A stretch of 64,000 nucleotides of DNA. Origin: Bretschneidera sinensis (Eukaryota > Streptophyta > Magnoliopsida > Brassicales > Akaniaceae). The number at the start of each line of letters is the position of its first letter. The first letter of the stretch is position 1. The translations under genes and the position numbers were made by a program. The stretch is taken from NCBI GenBank assembly GCA_023935145.1, contig CM043698.1, forward strand, positions 78,226,001 through 78,290,000, in the 5' to 3' direction. Shown here in pieces: positions 34,804 through 46,400 of the stretch. The notes below the pieces were generated by a model that saw only the letters and a program-made list of their open reading frames with translations, had not been told where the DNA came from and ran no database searches.

Positions 34804-35926
34804 TGTTGACCCTCACGTAAATTTTGATGATGACAGAACACAACTCTAATTATACTAACAGTACTATCTAAGTGTATTAAGCGATAAAAGCATACAGTCA
34901 AGAATCAAGGTGCAAGAACTCAACCCGAATCAAACACCAAGTCAAGACAGAAGATCTAGAATAGGTACAAGGTATTGAATCAAGTTGTAAATCTCAGCAG
35001 TTCAGGTAACAAGCTTGTCTAATGGCTCCTTTTGAGAAATCATTTTAACAAAACTATTCATTCAAACATTTATAAGTCAAAAACATTTCCAAGAATGAAA
35101 AAATGGGTTGAAGGGTAACCTAGTCGACTGGGTACTTATACTAGAAGAGTGGAGTTTTAGACAGTATGTCCCTAGTCGACTTGATGCTTCATACTAGTAG
35201 ACTAGTGTTTTGGATAGATTGTGCCCAGTCGACTGGTAAAAACAACCCAATCGACTAGTACTCTTCAAAGCCTTAAAGGTGAGACTTTTCACCTGACCCA
35301 TTCGACTGGTAATTCAAAAAAAATATGATCGTTGAGACGCGAGACTTCAGCACAAAATGCACCAAAACATTCCAAGTCAGTACAAAAATGGCCATATCAA
35401 TAAAATGATATATAAACCGACTCTATTGAGCATTTTAAAAAAGAGAGATTACACATTCAATCAAGTTTTTACTCATTAATACATAAAAGCTTTGAAATAT
35501 TTATTGTTGAGTCATTCTTCAATTGCTATCTCTCTACCATTTACTTTACAGCAACTCATTTATTGTAAAGGGATTAGCTTCTGAAAGGAAGAGATTAGCT
35601 TCCGAAAAGAAGGGATTTTCTTCAAAGAGGAAGAGACTGATTGTAAGATTTTTGCAATACCTGTGAAGTTGCACGACTAAGTTTCTTAGTAGATTACTTC
35701 AAGGAGGTTCTTTGAAGAGAGTGGACATAAGGTCGGAATGAATCCGATATTGCCAAACCACTATAAACTGAGTTTGCATCTTCTATTCCTTAAACTCTTT
35801 TGTTTACAGCATATTACTTGTTTATATGCTTATGGTCTTACCTGTTTTTATAAACTTGAGATTAATTAGCTAAAGTTTTTATAAACCCAATTCACCCTCC
35901 CTTTTGGGTTGAAACCTCAGTCTACA
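34804..35926 (+). repeat. Sirevirus 3' LTR (1123 bp)
   Basis: Colinear with 18450-19616 with substitutions and small deletions, notably a loss of about 40 bp near 35521. The palindrome cluster at 35115-35310 is more mutated than in the 5' LTR. It ends cagtctaca. Confidence 0.9.
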
Positions 35927-37871
35927 CTCTTGAAACCAAAGACACACCGGATGCCCCTACTACGGCTGCAAAGAAATTGGAGCACATTGGTTCTGTTACA
36001 AAAAAAAAAAAAAATGAATAGGTCATGGTAGTACAATGTTTGTCATTGCTTCTTTGTGGATCTTTGGGCAAGTAGTGATTTTTTACACCAATCATTAGTT
36101 CATTCTAATGTTACTTGGAGTACCTGAAAGAGATCTCCATATATCATCGTATTGTATGTGTGCACACGCTTATGTATGCCATATCTATATCTTCTTGCCT
36201 CTTATAGTCATTTACTTGACTCTTCGAATTAGTTTAACAAAGTTTCTTAAATGGGGATCTTTGTATAATGTGAAATCATTTGTGTGCAAAAATAAAACAT
36301 ATATATGTGTGCACATATGGGACATACATGTTTGTCTATATTGTAATTTTTTCTCGCCTTATATATATTGACTTGACTTGTTGTCCTTTTTCTCCAAGAT
36401 GAGCACCTTTTATGTTTTTTGTGATCTTTGATAATGTGAAATCATAATAATATTATCATGTTAGTTCATAACATTCTCTAAATTGACTCCACCAACTATT
36501 TGTAGTATTAAACTGACTTGTTGATAACCATATACTTGTTATGTGATGTTGCTTTGATATGATGTTTATAACCAAACAAAAACATGTGGTTTTTCCTCAA
36601 TCAACTTTATATTGACCTTTAGATGATGACATTCTTCTTTAGCAACTCTGAAATCATTCTTAACTAATGTTGTTTGTATATAGATGGCTAGAGATAGGAT
36701 TGGTTTATGAGTCTATATTGCTCAAAACATTCACCATATTGTTTCAGTACAATATGCACAACAGTTGAACGTGCAACACAATAGAAGCAACCACTTCCAA
36801 CAGAGCCACCAACACCAACGCAACCATCACCAAATTCACCATAAAGGAAGCCACCACTACCAATAGAGACACCACGTCCAATAGAGCCACCACTTCCATT
36901 AGAGTCACCAACATCAACGCAGCCATCACCAGATTCACCACCAAAGAAGTCACCATTACCCAAGTAACCGCTAGCAATACAACCACAAAACAAGCATCCA
37001 TCAGTAGGCACATCTTGAGTGATCAATGTATTTTTGTTTTTTTTTTTTATATAACTTTCTTGAGTGACCCCTGCATGTTTTTTTGGAGCGTTTGGAGTTC
37101 CACAAATGAAACCGAGATTTTGTATATGTTTTTTTTTTTTATGTTCAGTGTGTTATATAGGTTCAGAATGATATTCATACGATTTATCTTGAATATTGGT
37201 ATGCTTATGGTGTTATATAATTGGATGGTTTAACTATCTTGATGTTATGAATGATTTTGAGATGTCCAGTTTGTTATGTATGCTTTTTTTGGTGTTGTTA
37301 TGTTTGATGTTATGAATGCACTAGTTAGTGCCATTGTTATGAATCAAGCTTGAAAATATAACAGTTTCAAATTTTCCAAGAGCATGCACCTGTATAATCA
37401 TGGAGGAATTATGGTATTCATGTTTGAACAAATTGAAATAACCATTTTTAAGGGGGGAAAAAAAAAGCTACCCAAGTTTAGTTATATTTATATTAATTAA
37501 ATTGCTTTCTTTCAACCTCCTATTTGGCCCCATTAAAACTTGCACGGAGATGTGTTCAACATAAAGTATAGTTTGAGTTAGTCCTTGGGTTTAATTATTT
37601 CATTTTATGCTTCATTTGTTTCAATGGAAGTCAATATGATAACCAATAAAATTTAAATAGTCAACCTAAAACAATATATTCATACTATTCATTTTTGTTT
37701 GCTTTCTATTGTAACAAAATTTGTATGTTTTATCTTAATCTGAAGAGTTTTATTTGAAAAATAACCAGATGAAGTTAAATGGACAATTTTGTTCAATGTA
37801 GAAATTGATTAGAAAAAGAGCCAGTATGTATTACATCCCTTACCCTGCAGCAGCCTCAGGTCTAGTTCCAA
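35927..37871. repeat. Duplicated flank, copy B (pair of 223-2146)
   Basis: This begins with the same ctcttgaaacc right after the LTR and follows copy A through to ttccaa at 37871. Its glycine-rich frame is listed separately. No other gene is seen. Confidence 0.85.
36688..37026 (-). CDS. Glycine-rich hypothetical reading frame, copy B
   Basis: 112 codons corresponding to 979-1398, with the same Gly/Ser/Val/Asp core and the same C-terminal part. Differences from copy A are mostly single substitutions that leave the frame open. It starts later because of an upstream indel. No family is recognised, and it may be non-coding low complexity. Confidence 0.25.
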   Translation of the reverse strand: MITQDVPTDGCLFCGCIASGYLGNGDFFGGESGDGCVDVGDSNGSGGSIGRGVSIGSGGFLYGEFGDGCVGVGGSVGSGCFYCVARSTVVHIVLKQYGECFEQYRLINQSYL

Positions 37872-38440
37872 TGTCATTTTATGACCATATATATGCACCC
37901 CCACAACAACAACAACTTCATCACCTAAGTGATCATCACTAGCACCACCCATTATATGTAATGCCCTAACAACAATATCATCATAGCACAATTGCTGCAA
38001 AGTTCAAACCAACATCGAAATCTCCCTCATTGGTGCCACCATCCTCAATAAATATGACTGCACAAGCATCATTTTTCTCCATTTTAAGATAATAAGCAAC
38101 TCCTACAGCTTGAGGATGTTGAGTAACAATAGGCGATGAAATAATTAAGTAATTGTACTAAAGATAGAAACTCAATTATATTACACATTTGAGATATAGA
38201 TACATGGCAAAGGATTGTGAATTCCATTTTATTTATTCAAGGTTTAAAAAATTCACTCCTTATAACCACCAAAATTCAACACATTGCATGTCATTACAAA
38301 CCCAAAAACTCAACACTTAAAATTTCTAATTGAACACATTGGCATGTCTTTACAACCCACCAAAATTCAATATAGTATGTGTTTACAAATACTAGTCCCA
38401 AATTCCAAACAGAAACAACATAAAAAAAAAACAACCTACT
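37872..38440. other. Non-coding stretch before the GRF pseudogene
   Basis: Unlike copy A, this is not viral. It has short CAA and CATC repeats (about 37898-37950). On the minus strand, a short open stretch around 38000-38080 reads like coding but is too short to name. Confidence 0.3.
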
Positions 38441-38554
38441 CTACCATAAATACATTAAACAAAACCAATGGCACATCAAACAAAATAACAAAAATACCAC
38501 CAAACACTTGTGTAGTCTCTCATTCTTCTTGAAGATACTCACTCTTCCTTCAAT

Positions 38555-41269
38555 TGATGCCGTAAATCTGCAAGATGAGCCCACAGATCCTACACACATG
38601 GGAACACATAAACTAGACATTCTCTGAAGTTTGGGTCTTCAGGGAAAACTCTTCGATGCTCAAGTCGGTATTCTTAAAGTATATAATGTAATGGAGCTAG
38701 GGAGTTATAGATAAGGATATTCCATGTGTGAATGGGAGAAAACCTATCATTAAAGAGGGGGAACTCCCTTTATATAAGTTTTAGAGATCTTATCCCTAGA
38801 AAATCTAGAATAGATCCTATTAAAGTGTCTTACCCCATGCTTTTAGGTTTGCATCACATGTATTTAGGTATGTACCTCATGCCTTTATGTTTGCGCTAAG
38901 AGTGTCTTAACCCATGTCATTAGTCTGCGAGCTCATCTTTATTCCTTATAGTCATATCTGTGTCCACGTGTCAACTTCTGACTGGTTGTATATTTTTAGT
39001 TACATCATAAGCCCCACACTCCCATGAAAGTTCATAGGGGTTGCTAAGGGAGTAGTATTTTCCTTATGCTTTTAATGGTATCTTCATCTTGGTAAAGTAT
39101 CCTGGTTATGCTATCTATGGATAAGCACATCGGTCTTCCCATGTTGGCTTCTTAGGCTTCAGTGGGCCTTAGTAGAATTGTGAAGCTATTGAGGCTTTAA
39201 TCCCACTTCGGTATTCAAGCTTCAGTGGGTCCCATGAAATTGTGTGGCCTGTTGAGACCTTAATTTCACTTCGGTATGGAATTTGTGGTCGTTGAGGCCA
39301 AATTCCACTTCGGTATAGAATTGTATGGTCGTTGAGCCTTATAATTCATCTTTGGTATGAAATTGTGTGTCCATTGAGACTTAATTCCACTTTAATACGG
39401 AACTAAGTGACTTTCAAGTGGAATTATGTGACCTTTGAGGCCTAATTCCACTTCAATGTGGAATTGAATGGCTGTTGAGGCCTAATTCCACTTTAGTATT
39501 GAATTTTATGGTCATTAAGTTTTAATTCCATTTCGGTATGGAATTGTGTGGCTGTTAAGGCCTAATTCCACTTCGGCATGGAATTATGTGACTGTTGAGG
39601 CCTCATTCCACTTCGTTACAGAATTGTGTGGCCGTTGAGCCTTAATTCAATTTCTGTATGGAATTGTGTGCCGTTGAGGCCTATTTACGCTTTAGTATGG
39701 AATTATGTGGCCTGTTGAGGCCTAATTCCACTTTGGTATGGAATTGTATGGCCTTTAAGGCCTAATTTCACTTTAGTATAGAATTGTGTGGCCATTGAAG
39801 CCTAATTCCACTTTGGCATGGAATTGTGTGGCCTTTGAGCTTTAATTCCTTTTCGGTATGGAATTGTGTGGCCATTGAGGTTTAATTCCACTTCGGTATG
39901 GAACTGTGTGACTATTGAGACTTAGTTCCATTTTGTATGGAATTGTATGGCCTTTTCAGACTTAATTTCACTTCGGTTCAGCACTAACACTTCAAGTTAG
40001 CCTCGACACTTTTTATTGGTCTTTGGGGCTTCAATAGGCCCAGTGAATGGATCTATTTGGTTCATCCATTTCAGTTCAGCCTATGCACTTCAAGTCATCC
40101 TCAGTATTTCTATTATGTTCAACGTTTTAGATCATCCTAAGCACTTTAGTTCGGCCCACTGGATGAATCTCTTTGTTTGATCCACTTCAGTTTGGCACTT
40201 CAAGTCGGCCTAAGCATTTCAAGTCATCTTCAACACTTCAGGTCGACCTTGACACTTCAGGCCATCCTTGGAAATTTAAGTCGGTTCGACACTTCAAGTC
40301 AACCTAGGCACTTCAAGTCGGCACAGTGAATGGATCTCTTTAGCCTAGGCACTTTAGATCGACCCTGACACTTTAGGTTGGCTCAACACTTTTGGTCGTC
40401 TTCAGTATATCACGTCAGTCTCGTAAGCCACTTGAGCTACTTGGATGTTGACCCCTTAGGTCATTCAAGTTTGGCTTCAAACTTCGATTCTTCAAATCAT
40501 CTGAGCTACTTGGATCATCCAAGTTTTGCTTCGAATTTAGATTCTTCAAATCATCCGAGCTACTTGGATGTTGACCTCTTTGGTTATCCAAGTTTGGCTT
40601 TAGACTTTGATTCTTCAAATCTTTCGAGCTACTTGGATGATGACCTCTTGGGTCATCCAATTTTTGCTCCAGATTTTGAGAAGGTGATTGATCGAGGCAA
40701 GGCTTTTCCTTGGCTGACGAATTTATTGATGTGGTTGAATTTAATCATTGATTGCTGAATTTTGACATATCTAAAGGCGAAGATCAGTGGCTCATTTTTA
40801 ACATCTTTAGATAATATTTTTTGTCGATTCCCACGACAACATCATTTTGTTGATGCCAAAAATCTACCATATGAGACCACGGATCCTGCGCACATGAGAA
40901 AACATAAACTAGATAGTCACTCAAAGTTTGGGTCTCCAGAGAAGACTCTCCTACGCTTAAGTCAATATGTAATGGAGCTAGAGAATTGTGAAGAGATATA
41001 TCCCATATGTAAATGGGAGAGAGCCTACCATTTGTGATGAGGAGCCCCCTTTATATAGGCTCTGGAGATCATATATTCAGAAAATATGGAGTGAGTCTCA
41101 CTAGGGTGTCTTACCTTATGCTTTTAGGTGTGCACCCCATGCCTTTAGGTCTGCGCTAAGGGTGTCTTAACCTATACTGTTAGGTTTGAATGCTCATCAT
41201 TATATCTGGGAGTTAAGTCACGTGTCTACGTGTCAACTTTTGATTGATTGGTATTTTTTTTCTATATCT
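38555..41269 (-). mobile_element. Non-autonomous LTR element filled with minisatellites
   Basis: Direct repeats of about 450 and 420 bp (38555-39007 and 40851-41269) act as LTRs. Each has a TATA-like tttatata box and tgatgcc at its left end. On the minus strand, the sequence after the right LTR includes gtcgtgggaatcgac, resembling the start of many Gypsy-type internal regions. The interior has no gag or pol. It consists of about 18 units of 40 bp (39220-39975), an irregular cacttcaagtcggcc array (39975-40400) and four units of about 60 bp (about 40430-40670). Its target duplication is not clear. Confidence 0.6.
39220..39975. repeat. 40-bp minisatellite, about 18 units
   Basis: The consensus unit is ggaattgtgtggccgttgag followed by gcctaattccacttcggtat. 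Each unit is an imperfect inverted repeat (ggaatt...aattcc with ggcc on both arms), so each can fold into a short hairpin. Confidence 0.8.
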
Positions 41270-41760
41270 CTTTCCAGCATTATTTCTCTACTCTTGTAAT
41301 GTTCTATTTCCTTTTGAAGCAAATTCACCATATCATAAATCTTTGCCAATTTTTCATGTGCACCATTGAGCTTCTCTAGTAACTGTGGCAAGATTTGAAG
41401 TCCACGGTCACAGGTTCAGTTGTCATGTCATAGGAAGAACCTATAGTTTATACCAACCTGCATACCCGATGTGCAACTCTTAAATTTCACAAAATATACC
41501 AAAACCAAGCAATAATTTAGCACAAAATACTCACCCAATAACCTGGGAAACCCCAAAATCTCTTTCCCATATTAGATTAAGTCCACGAAGTTCGTAATTG
41601 AGTAGTGTGATCATAGTCGCAAATGCCCTTTTGAGATGAGATACTCGTGGTTGATTTCAAACAGGTGGTCGATTTCGCACTCGTGAAAGAACTCCTCTCC
41701 ATTTTATAACTAGACTTATTGTGTTGTGCTTGATTTTTGGTGATATGTCGCAGATACAAA

Positions 41761-43404
41761 CCCTAGAATTTGGGTCACTTTTGATTTCAAGGTTGTAGTG
41801 TATTTCTAGGATTAATAGAGCCCAATCTTCATCCTTCGATTTAGTGCGAAAAACACAGGGGGATTTTGTTGATGAATGGCATCAAAATTTGGGGATTTAA
41901 GTTGAGGGTTTTGTGTTTTGGTTTTGGTTTCTTTGCCTCTTGATTCCTTTCACAACCGGGTTTAATGCTTTATTGTGTTGTGTTTCGATTTTTGTTTTGT
42001 TTTTTTAATTTACTTTTCACATGCAAGGTTGAGTGTAGGGTTGACCAAGTGGTGCACGTGAGCTGCACATGCTGGATGTAAGCTAGATATGTAGTGGATG
42101 GAACATAGACAATAATATAGAAGAAATACAACTGGTTCTCTATTATTGAACCAAACAGTATTACAAGATAATATTGTCCCACCGTGTGCTCTCTCAAGAG
42201 CTTTTAAGGGTTTTTGGACAAACAAAAAAGCAAGGATAGAAATGATAACTGAAGCTAAAACGCTTGATGTTGGATAATTTTCGAAAACTTGAAACACCCA
42301 GCATTCACTAATCACCTACCGAGCAGCTCATGTGTTAAATATGGTCTTGGTACGTGGCTGCCCTTGGTAGGAGGTTAGTTGTCCTTTGTAGGTGGTTAGC
42401 TGCTCAATCCAGGCGGATGCCTATGTCATAAATAGGTGTCTCCTTACGTAGCTGATTGGAAGCTTTAAGCGTTCATAATTTCTTTTTTTTTTTTTAAATG
42501 AATGCACCCACTCTATCACACTATTTCGAAAGGTATTATTACATTCTCATAAATGAAAAGAAAAGAAAATCACCTCGTTAGTGACTAGTTAATTATCTGA
42601 AAAATAATATGAAAACTATACACTATCTTTTTTTATTGTTAACATTCAAACACGTTTCGAACTCCTTTCCACTTAATAGGCATGAAAATGTCTGGACGAA
42701 CCCTCCAAAAACATAATGACATATTTGCAAAATAAACCCTTCATTTCAATGCAGAATAAACAGATCATAGAAGAGCAACAACTTGTTCCATGGTCAGTTC
42801 AATGAGCATATTTCTCCCATATTTCCAGTTTTCATACTCTATTTTCATCTATTATTGTTGATAATAGAACTCGATAACTCTTTTTACATAATCCAACTGA
42901 GTACCATTGCTCTTAGGCTAGAACCTGATGAAAAACTGATTTCCAAAATAACAAATACTGAAAATATGGAAGTCTTTGGTTAATACGACTTATTAGAAAC
43001 TTCAGAATTGGAGCTTACATAGTTAATAGACTATCTAAGAGGGTGATACGTGTTCCCATGCTTTCTCCAAGTAAATTAATGAAAAATTACAAGAGAAATA
43101 CAAATGTTAAACCCCTTCCCGAAGGGGAAATTTAGATGGTAAAACCAATACAATGAATTCCATGCTTTATACTGTTCACCTCACGAAGAAAAAGTATGAA
43201 GACTGAATTCCCATGCTTTTGCCTGTTCGCCTCACAAAGAGAGAATGAATGACATTGCAGTACAACTAAAGCAATTCTCACCACAAAAATTCATTAAGCC
43301 TGTAATATACGATCAGATTTGAGCTGAGTACATATGTATTTTTTTTTTTTAAAATACTCAGGATCATGTAAATGAACTATGGTGTCTGAAGCAAGCAGCA
43401 GGGT
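41761..43404. other. Intergenic region and 3' side of RIBA
   Basis: No gene is recognised. 41770-42000 is T/G-rich and may belong to the GRF pseudogene. The 3' untranslated region of RIBA lies leftward from 43404, but its end cannot be fixed by eye. Confidence 0.4.
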
Positions 43405-46400
43405 CTACGAGTCGGTTACTGAATCAGTTGGGTTGTCGACACTTTTGACACTGCCACTAATAAGACTACCTATATGGCCATTCAATTCTAAACCATAAAT
43501 GTGTCCCATTTTAGAACGTTTTGTCTCCAGATATCTCTTATTCTCCTTTGTAATGGGACTTAACAGTGGAACCCTACCAGAAATTGCCAAACCATAACCC
43601 TTGAGCCCGACATACTTTGCAGGGTTGTTAGTCATCAACTTCATTGTTCGAACACCTAGATCCCTCAATATCTGCAGTGAAAAGCCAACAAACTCAATGC
43701 AGCGAACTTTTTTTTGAGGAATATTATAAGGTAAAGTATATTCGATTACTCAATCATATCAAAGTGGAGATGCAGTAGAGTAGAATAATAAAGCATGCAT
43801 TGCAGGCAGTCATCATCATGCCAGGGGTTTGAAGCACATTGGCACTGGTCTTTCCTTACCTAGAACTGCCTATCTCTCAAATGCAATGTTATGATTAAGA
43901 AAATTCATCAAAGGAAAGCAAATTTGCATCAAAGTACTAGGTTGGAAAAGCTTCGGCGATTTCAAATACTCCTCCCATCTTCCATAAGCAAAGAAAATAA
44001 GTCAGTCAAATAATGATCCTTAAAATTAAAACTCTAGGCCTTGCTTGGTAGGGATAGGAAAATGGAAAAGTAGAAGGATGGGAAAATCAGAAGAAAATAA
44101 AAAATTAGTCTTTATATCTACGTGCTTCGAAGAGAGGCAAAAAAATGAATAAAAAGAATATAGATGTCTCTTTCCCTTTCTTGGTAGAGTGGGATAATGG
44201 GAAGAAAGGAGGTGCAAACAATATCAACTTACCATTATATATATTGTAATGTTAGCTTCACCGTTTTAAAGCAGGAGTAATTGGTAAAATTGGTAAAATC
44301 GGTAAAATCACAATCTCATCTCTTTTCTCTACCATTTTCCTCTTTCAAGTCCTCCCTAATTGAACAGATTAGGAATTATAACCTTGGGAAGAAACGATGG
44401 GTCTTCCCATTTTCTTTCCTCTCACCTTTCTCTCCTTCCAAGTAGAGGAAAAGTGATTACCACCCTTTTTTCCTCTCACTTTTATCTCCTATCCAACATA
44501 GCTTAAAATTTGACAAAACACCAGCACCCTCAAAAAAAACATATTTAGGTGCCGTAAGTGTTTTAACACATTTGAATGAAATTAAACATGTATGGTTTTT
44601 ATAATACCATTGTTCAAAAGTTCCTGGTATTCAGCTTAATTTAAGGTCACAGGACTAACTTTATGGACTTAAAATGAACAATTGATTGTTACACTTATTT
44701 AACTATGTATAACCCAACTTTAATGCCCAATAATTTGGTACGAAACATAAACCTGGAGAGGGCATCATCAGCCAAATAGAAATATAAGCCTTCTATCTTG
44801 TTGTCAAGTAAGCACTTCAAAGTGACCATTTAATGCAGTGCCAGCTAACCACTAAGCAGTTATACTACAAGGAAATACCTGTGCACCAATGCCATACTCT
44901 CTTGAATCAACAGGCAATCCAAGCTCTTCATTTGCTTCTACTGTGTCACGCCCTGCGTCCTGTAGGTTATAAGCACGAAGCTTGTGGCCCAAACCAATGC
45001 CCCTTCCTTCATGCCCACGGAGGTACACCAACACACCCCTGCCAGCAGCCTCAATCTGTTGCATCGCAAGAGCCAGCTGGTTTCCACAGTCACATCTGGC
45101 AGATCCAAATATGTCCCCTGTAAGGCATTCTGAGTGCACCCTCACAAGAATATCTTTCCCATCTCCAATGTCACCCTGTTTGCACCATAAAAGCATCAAC
45201 TTATAAACAAGAAATACTTCACTTTTTGTTCCTCCTTTTCTGTGGGAAAAGGGATTGGGATTTATTGAATACATTGCATATACCCTAGTTCTCATAAATA
45301 AGCATAATGCGCACTAAACTGCACTTTGGCTAATATCCAAACTCTGATTTCAGCAACTAATCATGCTGACATCAGAGTTGGGGCAATGTTGTAACTTTTA
45401 AGATGGTTTTAAAACTGTCCTATCTAAGAGGGGGGGGGGGGGTGCTCACCTTAACCATTGCAATGTGCTCAATCCCATCTAAGATCGATCTATAACAGTA
45501 GGCTGTGAATGGCCCCCACATAGTTGGTATCTCTGCAGCAGAAGCACAATCTACTAATTTATCTCTTTTTCGCCTATACCTGCCAATTATGATCCATATT
45601 AGAACAGTCATTTAACTTTTCATATATGAAATTATTGCAACAAAGTATCCTAGCTTCTAACTTCAGCAAGAAATTTAAAAAGAAATGTTTCAAAGGAGGT
45701 AAAATGAAGAGGTTCAGATCAAGTAAGTTTCTTCTAAAAATGATGAGGTTCAGATCAAATAAGTTACTTCTAAAAACACTGTGCTATGGAATAATGTACC
45801 AGATCAAATGGAAAGCAAAAAATAGTTAATTGCAACCAATGTCTCAATAAATGAGTGGAAGTTGCTTGCCAAGCATAACATACACACAGAAACTGGATTT
45901 GTTGCCAGAGCACAACCTGTCTGGCCCTCCACTGACCAGACGGTCTTCCCCATTAACCACTTAACGGTTAGGTTAGAAAAACGAACAAGGTTGGTTTAAA
46001 GCTTGACAATACCCCCCACCCCTCCAATTTGTAAATGTCTTAAGCAACCTGTAGAGATCAAAACAATCAAAGAGGGTCTAGCTACCATCCCCTACGTTCA
46101 GATTTTCCAAACATCATTGTCCATTAGTGTGAGACGAAAGAAACTAAAAATTGAAAGTAACAGAATATTGACTGACAACCTTTATCTATGTTTATTTGTT
46201 GACATTCTTAACACCACTATGGAAATGGATGAACAAATGTATGCATGGAATGCAAGAAAAAAAAATTGAAAAAATGTTTCAATTTCAAAGTATTTGTTTC
46301 TAGACGGTGTTTGTATTCAAATGACGTTGGAAAGAAAATATTGCAAATTTCAATGTGATAATCACCCAACCATAGAAAGTGGCCAGATTCAGGTTTTATG

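Larger units (their letters stand above)
18450..35926 (+). mobile_element. Sirevirus-like Copia retrotransposon with two later insertions
   Basis: The 17.5-kb span includes a 4.7-kb Copia (22106-26822) and a 2.7-kb Gypsy solo LTR (28362-31082), so the element itself is about 10 kb. The order is 5' LTR, tRNA-Met primer site, gag with coiled coil, protease, integrase, RT, RNase H, an extra ORF, a polypurine tract and the 3' LTR. This Copia order plus a 3' ORF, a long coiled-coil gag and clusters of palindromes point to Sirevirus (Maximus/SIRE). Flanks ctttt (18445-18449) and ctctt (35927-35931) differ at one base and are probably the target duplication. Stops and shifts throughout pol show it is dead. 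Confidence 0.85.
38441..41760 (-). pseudogene. GRF-type zinc-finger protein pseudogene, split by an LTR element
   Basis: On the minus strand, 41640-41540 reads QLRTSWT, stop, SNMGKRFWGFPGY, the core of the plant GRF zinc finger (usually SWTxxNPGRRFxGCxxY). After an apparent intron, 41400-41275 codes for the usual coiled coil (QLLEKLNGAHEKLAKIYDM...). The frame continues on the other side of the inserted element at 38553-38441 with EGRVSIFKKNERLHK, a hydrophobic C-terminal helix and a stop at 38443-38441. Such proteins end in a membrane anchor. The stop inside the zinc finger, the loss of its Cys and the 2.7-kb insertion show a dead gene. Confidence 0.65.

Noticed and set aside
40378..40758. 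126-codon frame and its minus-strand shadow (40415-40660)
   Set aside because: Produced by about 60-bp tandem units inside a non-autonomous LTR element; no family resemblance.
44833..45206. Plus-strand frames opposite RIBA exon 6
   Set aside because: Shadows of the conserved GTP cyclohydrolase II exon on the minus strand.
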